Assembly (NCBI GenBank): GCA_902800185.1
Contig: CADCDK010000009.1
Coordinates: forward strand, 1-64,000
DNA length: 64,000 nucleotides
Direction: 5' to 3'
Source of the DNA: an uncultured Prevotellaceae bacterium
GTDB lineage: Bacteria; Bacteroidota; Bacteroidia; Bacteroidales; Bacteroidaceae
Under the pieces are notes generated by a model. The model made no database searches. It saw only the letters and a list, made by a program, of their open reading frames with translations, and was not told the DNA's origin. The position numbers and the translations under genes were made by a program. Positions 38,593-46,680 of the stretch are shown piece after piece (the stretch's first letter is position 1; each line of letters opens with the position of its first letter).

Positions 38593-40272
38593 TTAGTACT
38601 TGAAGCTGGAACCGCCCAAGAACTCACGCATGATGCTGGTGGGTGGTATCTCCTTGTCGCTGACGGGGAGGAAGTAATGGATGAACTTCAGTAGGCGGTG
38701 TGCCTCGGCATACTCGGGACAGTTCTTGGGTACGGAGGCCAGAATGATCTCTGCATGTGTGCGCAGGACGGCAAACTCGATGTTCAGTGCCGAGTTGAAC
38801 ATGGCATCGGCAGTCTCCTGGAACGGGAATATCCATTGGTCTTCGGCCTCACACACGTTCTTCCACTGCGCAATGGTCTCCTGTGCCGTGTAGGCACCCT
38901 TGTTGTAGTCGCGGATGATGCGGCGCAGCAGACGGTTGTCCCGCACGGGAATCCAGTTGTGGTCATCGAGTGAGATGCTGGTGAGGGCAGAGATATAAAT
39001 CTTAAACTTCACCTCATCGGAAATCTTCTTGGTGAGGATCGGGTTGAGGGCATGGATTCCCTCGATGATGAGCACGGTGTCGTTGGCGAGCTTGAGCTTC
39101 TTGCCGTTCCATTCGCGCTTACCGGTCACGAAGTTGTACTCGGGCACCTCCACCCGCTCACCGTGCATCAGTTTCACCAAGTGCTCCTCCAACAGGTTGT
39201 AGTCCACGGTCTCGATATTGTCGAAGTCATAGTCGCCGTTGGGCAGCTTCGGCGTATCGACACGGTTCACGAAATAGTCATCGGTAGAGAACGAGATGGG
39301 GCGCAGACCGCAGGCCAGCAACTGGATGCTGAGACGCTTGGTGAACGTCGTCTTACCCGAGCTCGACGGCCCTGTAATCAGAATGAGCCTGACGGGATTC
39401 TCCTTGCGGTGGAAGCGGCGGTCTATCTCCTCGGCAATCTGCACAATCTTCTTCTCTTGCAGCGCCTCGCTCACTTGGATGAGCTCCGAGGCATGCCCTT
39501 TCTGTATCGCCTTGTTCACGTCGCCCGCATTCGAGAGGCGCATGATGATGTCCCAGCGTGTCTTCTCGGCAAACATCTCGTAGGTCTTCGGCATGTCAAC
39601 CTTCTCTGCCAACTGCATGGGATTGTTCCAGTCGGGCACACGCAGCAGCATACCGTCGTGGTACGGCTCCAGGCCCCACACCGTCAGGTAGCTGGCGGAG
39701 GGAACGAGTGGACCGTAATAGTAGTCGGCGGTGTCTCCCAACGTGTAGTAGTCGCTGTAGATCTGTCCGCTGGTCTCCAAGAGCTTCACCTTGTCGGTGA
39801 ATCCCCGCTCGGCGAAGATGCGCACGGCCTCCTCGTTGGTGGCCTCGTAGCGGCGGAACGGCATGTCGAGGTTCACGATTTCCTGCATGCGCTCGCTAAT
39901 GTGCAGGATGTCCTCGTCGGTGAGCGGCTCGTTGTTCTTCTTCTTGAAGTTGCAGTAGTAGCCGCGCGAGATGGTGTGCTCGACAAACAGCTTCGAGCCG
40001 GGGAACAGGTCTTGCGTGGCTTTATAGAGCAGGAAGCACAGCGAGCGCACATAGACGCGGTGCCCGCTTCCCTCACGGGCATCGAGAAATTCCACGTCCC
40101 TGTTCTGATAGAGGCGGAACTTCAGTCCCTGCGAAGCGTTGTTCACTTTTGCCGATACCACGGGGTAGGGCAGTTGAATCTCCTCGGCAAATTCCTTATA
40201 GACATCGAGCAGTGAGGTTCCCTCGGGGAAGCTCTTCGTAATGCCGTTGTTCTTGCAGCGTATCTGTAGCAT
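38593..40272 (-). CDS. Uridine-kinase-type nucleoside kinase with TGS and tRNA-synthetase-like N-terminal domains
   Basis: A 559-residue protein. The N-terminus resembles a TGS domain (residues 1-60: GITKSFPEGTSLLDVYKEFAEEIQLPYPVVSAKVN). Next comes a ThrRS/AlaRS editing-like domain (HTISRGYYC). Residues about 280-500 are a P-loop uridine kinase/phosphoribulokinase domain: Walker A LITGPSSSGKTTFTKRLS, DDYFVNRVDTP, and IIEGIHALNP. This arrangement is seen in many Bacteroidetes and Firmicutes nucleoside kinases; the role of the synthetase-like part is unknown. It is divergent from menB, with its own -7 box. Confidence 0.9.
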   Translation of the reverse strand: MLQIRCKNNGITKSFPEGTSLLDVYKEFAEEIQLPYPVVSAKVNNASQGLKFRLYQNRDVEFLDAREGSGHRVYVRSLCFLLYKATQDLFPGSKLFVEHTISRGYYCNFKKKNNEPLTDEDILHISERMQEIVNLDMPFRRYEATNEEAVRIFAERGFTDKVKLLETSGQIYSDYYTLGDTADYYYGPLVPSASYLTVWGLEPYHDGMLLRVPDWNNPMQLAEKVDMPKTYEMFAEKTRWDIIMRLSNAGDVNKAIQKGHASELIQVSEALQEKKIVQIAEEIDRRFHRKENPVRLILITGPSSSGKTTFTKRLSIQLLACGLRPISFSTDDYFVNRVDTPKLPNGDYDFDNIETVDYNLLEEHLVKLMHGERVEVPEYNFVTGKREWNGKKLKLANDTVLIIEGIHALNPILTKKISDEVKFKIYISALTSISLDDHNWIPVRDNRLLRRIIRDYNKGAYTAQETIAQWKNVCEAEDQWIFPFQETADAMFNSALNIEFAVLRTHAEIILASVPKNCPEYAEAHRLLKFIHYFLPVSDKEIPPTSIMREFLGGSSFKY

Positions 40273-40302
40273 AGTTGAGAGTTAGGTTATTCCACTTTTT
40301 TG

Positions 40303-40310
40303 CAAAGGTA
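40303..40310 (-). promoter_or_regulatory. Candidate -7 box for the kinase-patatin pair
   Basis: TACCTTTG on the minus strand 30 bp ahead of the kinase ATG matches TAnnTTTG; no clear -33 TTG. Confidence 0.5.
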
Positions 40311-40341
40311 AACAAAATTATTGAGATAGAACGGTGAAAAC

Positions 40342-40372
40342 TTGTCTATTTTGCGAATTATTCTTATTTTTG
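40342..40372 (+). promoter_or_regulatory. Promoter of menB-menC
   Basis: TTG (40342-40344), 20 bp, TATTTTTG (40365-40372), 26 bp ahead of the menB ATG at 40399. menB-menC therefore has a promoter separate from menF-menD. Confidence 0.8.
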
Positions 40373-40398
40373 CGGAAAGAAACAAATCAATAACAGTG

Positions 40399-41265
40399 AT
40401 GATGAAAGAAAGAAACTGGAAAGCAATCGAAGGGTTCGACTTCAAGGAGATCCTCTTTGAAGAATACAACCACATCGCGAAGATTACCATCAACCGCCCG
40501 CGCTACCGCAATGCGTTCACACCGCTCACCACGTGGGAGCTCTCGCAGGCGTTCAACATCTGCCGTGACCGCCTCGACATCCGTGTGGTCATCCTGACGG
40601 GAGCCATGTCGGAGGTGCCCGAGGGCAAACGGCTCGAAGACGTGAAGCACGCCTTCTGCTCCGGGGGCGACATGCATGTGAAGGGACGGGGTGGCTACAT
40701 CGATGGTCAGGGCGTGCCACGCCTGAGTGTGCTCGATGTGCAGATGCAGATTCGCCGTCTGCCGAAGCCCGTCATCGCCATGGTGAACGGCTACGCCATC
40801 GGTGGCGGTCATGTGCTCCATGTCATGTGCGACCTGACGATTGCCTCCGAGAATGCCATCTTCGGACAGACTGGCCCGAAGGTGGGCTCCTTCGATGCAG
40901 GCTTCGGCTCGTCATACCTCGCCCGCATGGTCGGACAGAAGAAGGCGCGCGAGATCTGGTTCCTCTGCCGTCAATATACGGCGCAGGAGGCGGAGCGCAT
41001 GGGCATGGTGAACAAGGTGGTGCCCCTCAGTCAGCTGGAAGATGAGTGCGTGGCATGGGCGGAGGAGATGATGGAACGCTCACCGCTTGCCCTGCGCATG
41101 ATCAAGGCGGGACTCAACGCCGAGCTCGACGGACAGGCTGGCATTCAGGAGTTGGCAGGCGATGCCACGATGCTCTATTACACCATGGACGAGGCACAGG
41201 AAGGTGGCCGTGCATTCCTCGAGAAACGCCGTCCCGACTTCGACAAATACCCGCAGTTCCCTTGA
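40399..41265 (+). CDS. menB: 1,4-Dihydroxy-2-naphthoyl-CoA synthase
   Basis: A 288-residue crotonase-fold enzyme that cyclises o-succinylbenzoyl-CoA. Signatures: [16 protein letters not shown], the oxyanion-hole [36 protein letters not shown] and the MenB-specific [23 protein letters not shown]-type segment, with a C-terminal [16 protein letters not shown]. The start at 40399 follows the promoter; the open frame to 40342 would start inside the -33 box. It is followed by menC after 47 bp. Confidence 0.96.
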   Translation: MMKERNWKAIEGFDFKEILFEEYNHIAKITINRPRYRNAFTPLTTWELSQAFNICRDRLDIRVVILTGAMSEVPEGKRLEDVKHAFCSGGDMHVKGRGGYIDGQGVPRLSVLDVQMQIRRLPKPVIAMVNGYAIGGGHVLHVMCDLTIASENAIFGQTGPKVGSFDAGFGSSYLARMVGQKKAREIWFLCRQYTAQEAERMGMVNKVVPLSQLEDECVAWAEEMMERSPLALRMIKAGLNAELDGQAGIQELAGDATMLYYTMDEAQEGGRAFLEKRRPDFDKYPQFP

Positions 41266-41312
41266 GGAGGCTCCGCGTCGCCTAACCTTTTGAACGAATC
41301 CCTTTCATTTCT

Positions 41313-42341
41313 ATGCACTATTCCCTGAAAAAACACCTGCTTCACTTCCGCCAGCCGGCGGGAACTTCGCGTGGCATCTACCTCACGCGCCGTTGCTGGT
41401 TCGTCCGTCTTTCCGATGGTGAGCGCGAGGGCATCGGCGAGTGTGCGCCGCTGCCCGACCTGTCGTGCGATGCCATGCCCGATGAACCATACATGGAGGT
41501 ACTGCGGGAGATGTGCCAACGGTATGTTGATACCGGCCAGATTCCCTATGATGCCCTGCGCCCCTATCCCTCGATACTCTTCGGACTGGAGACCGCCGTC
41601 GCTTCGCTGACGGGCTCCACTCCCTTCGATGGCTCCACGGCTTTCTCCCGTGGCGAAGAGGGAATCCCCATCAACGGACTGGTGTGGATGGGAACCTTCG
41701 AAGAGATGTACCAGCGCATACAGGAGAAGTTGCAGGCGGGCTTTCATTGTGTTAAGCTGAAGATCGGTGCCATCGACTGGCAACGGGAAATAGAACTGAT
41801 TCGTTTCATCCGCCAGCATTTCAGCGAAGAGCAGATTCAGCTCCGTGTGGATGCCAACGGTGGCTTCTCTCCCGAGGAAGCACCCTCGAAGTTGCGACAA
41901 CTGGCGCAATACCGCATCCACTCCATCGAACAGCCCATCCGACAACATCAATGGAACGAGATGGCACGCCTCTGTCGGGAAACCCCGCTCCCCATCGCCC
42001 TTGACGAAGAACTCATTGGTGTGAACGACCCACGGGAGAAAGAAGTCCTGCTCGATACCATCCGTCCACATTATATTATTTTAAAGCCCTCCCTGCATGG
42101 TGGCATGAGTGGATGTCGCGAATGGATCGCCTTGGCACGTGAGCGGGGCATCGGCTCGTGGATAACCTCCGCCTTGGAGAGCAATATCGGTCTGAATGCC
42201 ATCGCCCTTTTCGCTGCCGAGATGTATGAAGGCCAAGGCGAGATGATGTATCAGGGACTCGGCACGGGACAGCTCTTCACCGACAACATCCCCATGCCCC
42301 TTGCAATCCGTGGTGAACGGCTCTGGAGATTGGTGCAATAG
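41313..42341 (+). CDS. menC: o-Succinylbenzoate synthase
   Basis: A 342-residue enolase-superfamily enzyme that dehydrates SHCHC to o-succinylbenzoate. The conserved residues are visible: second Lys of HCVKLKIGAID, Asp and Asn in LRVDANGGFSPEEA, Glu in IHSIEQPI, Asp-Glu in IALDEELIG, and the late Lys in IILKPSLHGG. The length is somewhat above E. coli MenC (320). In related genomes menE often follows, but here the next gene starts the accessory block. Confidence 0.95.
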   Translation: MHYSLKKHLLHFRQPAGTSRGIYLTRRCWFVRLSDGEREGIGECAPLPDLSCDAMPDEPYMEVLREMCQRYVDTGQIPYDALRPYPSILFGLETAVASLTGSTPFDGSTAFSRGEEGIPINGLVWMGTFEEMYQRIQEKLQAGFHCVKLKIGAIDWQREIELIRFIRQHFSEEQIQLRVDANGGFSPEEAPSKLRQLAQYRIHSIEQPIRQHQWNEMARLCRETPLPIALDEELIGVNDPREKEVLLDTIRPHYIILKPSLHGGMSGCREWIALARERGIGSWITSALESNIGLNAIALFAAEMYEGQGEMMYQGLGTGQLFTDNIPMPLAIRGERLWRLVQ

Positions 42342-42445
42342 ATTTTTGTGAAGTAATAAGAAGGAATCTGAAAGATAGCCGATGGAACATAAATGCTCAA
42401 ATTAGAATAAGAAGACAGATTGGAAGAAAAAATCGGTCAAAAACT

Positions 42446-42477
42446 AATTTTTTCAAAACCTCTGCTACAGATTGGCG
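42446..42477 (+). repeat. Left copy of an imperfect repeat bordering the accessory block
   Basis: This 32-bp stretch (AATTTTTTCAAAACC, then TCTGCTACAGATTGGCG) resembles 47603-47633 with small differences. Weaker similarity continues for about 20 bp beyond (CTTGACGTTCTTTTGCAG against CTTTGTTTTCTTTGCTG). It lies between menC and the WYL gene. Confidence 0.6.
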
Positions 42478-42514
42478 TACCCTTGACGTTCTTTTGCAGA
42501 AAAAACAAAGAATT

Positions 42515-43453
42515 ATGGACAACGATAGAGGGCAAAGTTTGATAACCAAATACGTTTGGGTGATAGATACCATTTATCGCAAACGTAAGATATCGTTCAA
42601 GGAACTGAACGAGCTTTGGCTTCGCGACGAAATCAGCAGGGGCGTTGAAATCCCCAAGCGTACATTTGACAACTGGCGAGCAGTCATCTTCGACATGTTT
42701 GGTATCAATATCATTAATGAGAACCGGGGTGAGTATCGCTATTATATAGAATTTGAAGAGGATCTTTGCAATAACGGAGTCCGTTCCTGGCTCTACGATA
42801 CCCTCTCTGTTAGCAATGCTTTGGCAAAGAGTCAGGGTCTTAAGAACAGAATCCTGTTGGAATACGTACCTTCTGGCCAGGAGTACTTGCAACCCATCAT
42901 CGAGGCAATGAAGGAAAACCATGTGCTCAACATGACCTATCATAGCTATTGGAAGGATGAAGAGAACAATTTCGATGTGCAGCCATACTGCGTAAAGCTG
43001 TTTCGTCAGCGTTGGTACATGGTGGCTCGCAGCACCTATTCCTATTATTATGAAAAAGGACCACGTATCTATTCCCTTGATCGAATCAAATATCTTCATG
43101 CAACAGATGAGACATTTGAAATGCCGAAGGGCTGGACGGCAGAGGATTTCTTTGATGGTTGTTTTGGTATCACAGCCGAACAGTCTGTCAAGATTCAGCC
43201 CGTTAAACTAAAAATTTCTGCAGGACAGGCCAACTACATCCGTGACCTGAAGATGCACGAGTCACAGGAAGAGATTGAGCGTAACGAAGAGTACAGTGTT
43301 TTCACCTTCAATCTCCGTCCAGAGTTTGACTTCCAGCAGGAACTGCTTTGGAATGGAGAAGACATGGAAGTACTTGAACCCTACTGGCTCCGCAAAGAAA
43401 TTGCCGGAAAGATTAAAAGAATGTGGAATAAATACAAAGATGACTCGAAATGA
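42515..43453 (+). CDS. WYL-domain transcriptional regulator
   Basis: A 312-residue protein with an N-terminal winged-helix-like region (residues 5-60: LITKYVWVIDTIYRKRKISFKELNELW...) and a WYL domain in the middle (about 130-200: MKENHVLNMTYHSYW, RQRWYMVAR, RIYSLDRIKYL), then a C-terminal WCX-like part. WYL proteins bind nucleic acid or nucleotide ligands and often repress phage-defence operons. The ATG at 42515 is used; the frame could extend to a TTG at 42494. Its stop overlaps the start of the exonuclease gene by 4 bp (ATGA), so the two form a unit. Confidence 0.88.
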   Translation: MDNDRGQSLITKYVWVIDTIYRKRKISFKELNELWLRDEISRGVEIPKRTFDNWRAVIFDMFGINIINENRGEYRYYIEFEEDLCNNGVRSWLYDTLSVSNALAKSQGLKNRILLEYVPSGQEYLQPIIEAMKENHVLNMTYHSYWKDEENNFDVQPYCVKLFRQRWYMVARSTYSYYYEKGPRIYSLDRIKYLHATDETFEMPKGWTAEDFFDGCFGITAEQSVKIQPVKLKISAGQANYIRDLKMHESQEEIERNEEYSVFTFNLRPEFDFQQELLWNGEDMEVLEPYWLRKEIAGKIKRMWNKYKDDSK

Positions 43454-43941
43454 AGGATTTTGCTGCTATAGATTTTGAAACGGCTAACAACGAGCGCAGT
43501 TCTGTTTGTTCTGTTGGTATCGTCATTGTACGAAATGGTGAGATTGTAGATTCGTTCTATTCCCTTATTCAACCAGAGCCGAACTATTATAACTATTGGT
43601 GTTCTCAGGTGCATGGACTCTGCCAGGATGATACTGAGGATGCTCCTGTGTTCCCCAAAGTGTGGGCGCAGATAGAGCCGCTGATAGAGGGTTTACCTCT
43701 TGTGGCTCACAACAAACCTTTTGATGAAGGTTGTCTGAAAGCAGTGTTCCGCGTCTATCAAATGGACTATCCTGACTATGAGTTCTACGACACACTTTGC
43801 GTTTCGCGGCGAGTACTACCTGATTTAGAAAACCATCAGCTTCAAACTGTAGCTGCTGCCTGTGGTTATGAGTTAGAAGATCATCACCACGCACTTGCTG
43901 ACGCAGAAGCTTGTGCGTGGATTGCGAGAGAAATACTATAA
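43450..43941 (+). CDS. DEDDh-family 3'-5' exonuclease (DnaQ-like)
   Basis: A 163-residue single-domain exonuclease. Motif I is AAIDFETAN (Asp8, Glu10), motif II lies in LVAHNKPFDEGCL (Asp about 91), and motif III in HHHALADAEACAW (His and Asp about 147-152), so the complete DEDDh set is present. Single-domain DnaQ-like nucleases are found in repair and in mobile defence cassettes. It is translationally coupled to the WYL regulator. The 49 bp at its 3' end recur after the RhuM-Fic gene (44954-45002) with 42 of 49 identical bases. Confidence 0.9.
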   Translation: MKDFAAIDFETANNERSSVCSVGIVIVRNGEIVDSFYSLIQPEPNYYNYWCSQVHGLCQDDTEDAPVFPKVWAQIEPLIEGLPLVAHNKPFDEGCLKAVFRVYQMDYPDYEFYDTLCVSRRVLPDLENHQLQTVAAACGYELEDHHHALADAEACAWIAREIL

Positions 43942-43942
43942 G
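43894..43942 (+). repeat. Left copy of the exonuclease 3'-end duplication
   Basis: The last 49 bp of the exonuclease gene, including its stop. A diverged direct copy lies at 44954-45002. The differences are mainly at third codon positions, so both copies encode nearly the same C-terminus (ADAEACAWIAREIL / AEAEACAWIAREIL). Confidence 0.85.
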
Positions 43943-43962
43943 AACTGTATACAACATACAAT

Positions 43963-44952
43963 ATGGAAGAAAACAAGATTATCATATATCAGACAGAGGA
44001 CGGACAGACGCAGATTGATGTCCGATTGGAGAACGAGACGGTGTGGTTGACGCAGGCCCAGATGGTAGAATTGTTCCAAACAACGAAACAAAATGTAAGC
44101 CTTCATGTTGGCAATGTTTATAAGGAAGGTGAATTGGAGCAAGAGGCAACAGTCAAGGAATACTTGACAGTTCAAAATGAAGGAAACAGAAAGGTTACCC
44201 GAAAAGTTAAGTATTACAACCTTGATGTCATCATTTCCGTTGGTTATCGCGTTAAAAGTAAACGTGGTACAGCTTTCCGCATTTGGGCTCGTAATGTGCT
44301 TAAGGACTACCTCGTCAAAGGCTATGCCGTCAATGACCGCATCCGAAAGGAGCAGATTGGCGAATTGCGTCAATTGGTGGGAATGTTGGGGCGTACAATA
44401 CAAAGTCAGCCTCTTCTGTCGAACGACGAGACGAATGCCCTCTTCGAAGTGGTGACGAATTACACCTACGCTCTTGATACCCTCGACAACTATGATTACG
44501 AGCGACTGACTATAGACAAGACGACAAAGGAAGAGCCATTCCATGCTACCTACGAGAATGCGATGGAGGCTATCAATGGCTTGCGCGAGAAATTCGGAGG
44601 TTCAGCACTTTTTGGTAATGAAAAGGACGAATCCTTTAAGAGCAGTATCGGACAGATCTATCAGACTTTCGGAGGCGAAGAACTCTATCCCAGTGTAGAG
44701 GAAAAAGCCGCAATGCTGCTCTACCTTGTCACAAAGAACCATTCTTTTAGCGACGGAAATAAACGCATAGCTGCAACCCTCTTCCTTTGGTTCCTCAACA
44801 ATAACCACATCCTCTATCGTGAAGACGGTTCAAAACGCCTTGCTGACAACACGTTGGTAGCTCTCACCTTAATGATTGCAGAGAGCAAGACAGAAGAGAA
44901 GGATGTGATGGTGAAAGTTGTGGTGAATCTGATAAATCAGAGAAATGAATAA
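43963..44952 (+). CDS. RhuM-type protein fused to a Fic/Doc domain
   Basis: A 329-residue protein. The N-terminal part (1-110: IIYQTEDGQTQIDVRLENETVWLTQAQMVELF..., VKYYNLDVIISVGYRVKSKRGTAFRIWA) is the RhuM/virulence-protein module. The C-terminal half holds a Fic/Doc core with HSFSDGNKRIAATLF (about residues 260-274), which keeps the catalytic His and the Doc-type GNKR. Fic/Doc proteins transfer AMP or phosphate to target proteins. RhuM-Fic fusions occur widely in Bacteroidetes but their function is not established. The gene is flanked by the exonuclease 3'-end duplication and looks like an inserted cassette. Confidence 0.88.
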   Translation: MEENKIIIYQTEDGQTQIDVRLENETVWLTQAQMVELFQTTKQNVSLHVGNVYKEGELEQEATVKEYLTVQNEGNRKVTRKVKYYNLDVIISVGYRVKSKRGTAFRIWARNVLKDYLVKGYAVNDRIRKEQIGELRQLVGMLGRTIQSQPLLSNDETNALFEVVTNYTYALDTLDNYDYERLTIDKTTKEEPFHATYENAMEAINGLREKFGGSALFGNEKDESFKSSIGQIYQTFGGEELYPSVEEKAAMLLYLVTKNHSFSDGNKRIAATLFLWFLNNNHILYREDGSKRLADNTLVALTLMIAESKTEEKDVMVKVVVNLINQRNE

Positions 44953-44953
44953 T

Positions 44954-45002
44954 CTTGCCGAAGCAGAAGCTTGTGCTTGGATAGCGAGAGAGATATTGTA
45001 AG
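44954..45002 (+). pseudogene. Duplicated 3' end of a DnaQ-like exonuclease gene
   Basis: Behind the RhuM-Fic gene is an 18-codon remnant readable from an ATG at 44946 (MNNLAEAEACAWIAREIL) that overlaps the end of rhuM-fic. It matches the end of the exonuclease at 43894-43942. The rest of the exonuclease is missing here. It is most simply a scar of recombination between two related islands or the footprint of an insertion. Confidence 0.8.
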
Positions 45003-45014
45003 AAATTGAAAGCT

Positions 45015-46046
45015 ATGAAGTACTGGTTACATAGAATAACAGGTGGAGATAATGCGTTGGGATACGCACACCCTCTATTGTTTAACCACCATTATTTGTC
45101 TATCGGGTGGAGCGATTTCTCCTCAGACGCATTTGTAAGGCAAGTGCAGAAAGAAGGAGAAACGGCCATAGATAGTGCTATGCAAGCAGATGGATGGGGC
45201 TTGCCTAAAAACAGGTGGAACCTATGGCGTTTTATCGTAGGGATGAAGAAGGGAGACATTGTTCTCGTTCCCACAAGTCTGGAATTTAGTCTGTTTGAAA
45301 TTGAAGACGACGTTATCTTATCAAATGAATCTATAGACTCTTCTGTTTTTATAGATTGGAATGAGAAGCAAGCCGTTCGACAAGGTGACGGTTATTATTA
45401 CAATGAAAACGGTCAGCCAATAGATTTGGGCTTCTATAGAAAGGTAAAACCTATTCTGTATAATATACCTAGGATGGGGTTTGCCGATCAGAATCTGATT
45501 TCAAGAATGAAAATCCGACAGACCAATGCGGACATTTCCGACCTGAAGGATTCTATAGAGAATGCCAGGAAAGCCTATGAGGAGAATAAACCAATCAATC
45601 TGAAGGAGAAGATAGTCGAAGAAACGGCTCCGAAAATACTGTCATTGATTGAAGACCTGACGAGCGCAGACCGTTTCGAGAATCTTGTTGAGTGGTATCT
45701 GAAATCGTTAGGAGCAAGGACTGAAATACCAAGTAAGAATGCTCCTGACAAAGGAGAAGGTGATGCTGATGTTATTGGTTACTTTGAGAATATCAAGACA
45801 GCCATCATGGTTCAGGTAAAAAAGCATGAAGGCGTAACAGACGAATGGGCTATTCAGCAAATCAAAGCATATATGACAAATCACATCTATGATGATTATC
45901 ATACACAGATGTGGGTAATATCAACATGTGAGCATTATAGCCCAAAAGCCATGAATGAAGCAGCCGAAGCAGATGTTCGTCTGATTACAGGCATCGAATT
46001 TGCCTCAATGATTCTGGATGCAGGATTGGAAGGATTAAATATATAG
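45015..46046 (+). CDS. Mrr-like PD-(D/E)XK restriction endonuclease with N-terminal PUA/EVE-like domain
   Basis: A 343-residue protein. The N-terminal region (1-110: YWLHRITGGDNALGYAHPLL, LSIGWSDF, MKKGDIVLVPTSLEFSLFEI) has the look of a PUA/EVE-like domain, which in other nucleases reads modified bases. The C-terminal Mrr-type nuclease domain (about 215-343) has the acidic EGDADVIGY (about 248) and VQVKKHEG (about 267), a D...QxK catalytic set, then IKAYMTN and DVRLITGIEFASMI. Type IV (modification-dependent) restriction is therefore plausible; the N-terminal domain call is inference. It starts 12 bp after the duplicated exonuclease end. Confidence 0.75.
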   Translation: MKYWLHRITGGDNALGYAHPLLFNHHYLSIGWSDFSSDAFVRQVQKEGETAIDSAMQADGWGLPKNRWNLWRFIVGMKKGDIVLVPTSLEFSLFEIEDDVILSNESIDSSVFIDWNEKQAVRQGDGYYYNENGQPIDLGFYRKVKPILYNIPRMGFADQNLISRMKIRQTNADISDLKDSIENARKAYEENKPINLKEKIVEETAPKILSLIEDLTSADRFENLVEWYLKSLGARTEIPSKNAPDKGEGDADVIGYFENIKTAIMVQVKKHEGVTDEWAIQQIKAYMTNHIYDDYHTQMWVISTCEHYSPKAMNEAAEADVRLITGIEFASMILDAGLEGLNI

Positions 46047-46072
46047 AATTAACAATTAAATAGCATTAAAAC

Positions 46073-46402
46073 ATGAATAGGACTAAAGAACAATTATTGC
46101 AAATTCAGGAACGTTTAAACGACCTGATGGATAGTGATACTTCACAAGAGGAAGCGATATGGGCGGTGAATAAAATACTCTACGAAATGGATGTAGAAAT
46201 TCGACCTGATATAAACTGGTTGGAACAAGAAATGGAGAGTAATATCTCGCTTTCAAAAGAAAAGATGGATTTGTTGAACACATACAAGAAAACAATGCGT
46301 GTGATTCAGCAAACAAAGGACCATTTTGATTTCCCTGACCCAGAAGCAGAGAGAATATCAATGTTTACCGATGGATTGAATAATCCAGACTTTGAATTAT
46401 AA
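46073..46402 (+). CDS. Hypothetical small acidic helical protein
   Basis: A 109-residue protein of unknown family. It is mostly predicted helix (KEQLLQIQERLNDLMD, LEQEMESNISLSKEKMDLLNTYKKTMRVIQQ) with an acidic tail. It starts 26 bp after the nuclease gene and is followed 35 bp later by another small gene, so it is probably part of the same transcript. A partner, antitoxin or regulator role is conceivable but not shown. Confidence 0.6.
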   Translation: MNRTKEQLLQIQERLNDLMDSDTSQEEAIWAVNKILYEMDVEIRPDINWLEQEMESNISLSKEKMDLLNTYKKTMRVIQQTKDHFDFPDPEAERISMFTDGLNNPDFEL

Positions 46403-46437
46403 ATTGAGAAATTATTAACCTAATTAATTAACTCGTT

Positions 46438-46668
46438 ATGTTGTACAAATTAACTGTAAAATCCGACTTGAGCTCCAATGGTGTTCGTTTGGAAAAAGGA
46501 ATGTCTGTTGAAGTTGCATTCCACCAATCAGCGTCTTTGTCCTCTTTATTGAGCGACGGAAAGGGACAACAGCTTGTAATAAATGCATTCAAAACCAAAT
46601 ATGGCGTTGACGTCAAGAAAGCAGGCGCATTTACTTCCAGATATTTGGATTTGGAAAGAATCGATTAA
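46438..46668 (+). CDS. Small conserved Bacteroidetes protein (DUF6140-like)
   Basis: A 76-residue protein, MLYKLTVKSDLSSNGVRLEKG at the start (first 20 residues shown in part) and FKTKYGVDVKKAGAFTSRYL toward the end. The pattern VRLEKGMSVEV...INAFKTKYGVDVKKAG...YLDLERI is one I associate with DUF6140-type small proteins found next to mobile genes in Bacteroidales; the family call is tentative and the function unknown. It precedes the 293-residue unknown by 12 bp. Confidence 0.6.
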   Translation: MLYKLTVKSDLSSNGVRLEKGMSVEVAFHQSASLSSLLSDGKGQQLVINAFKTKYGVDVKKAGAFTSRYLDLERID

Positions 46669-46680
46669 AACATTTGTATT

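Noticed and set aside
39052-40215. 387-codon plus-strand open frame opposite the nucleoside kinase
   Set aside because: It is a shadow frame of a conserved gene with codon bias on the minus strand; its translation has no domain.
42494-42514. TTG start for the WYL gene
   Set aside because: The ATG at 42515 is the better start; the extra seven residues are A/T-rich leader.
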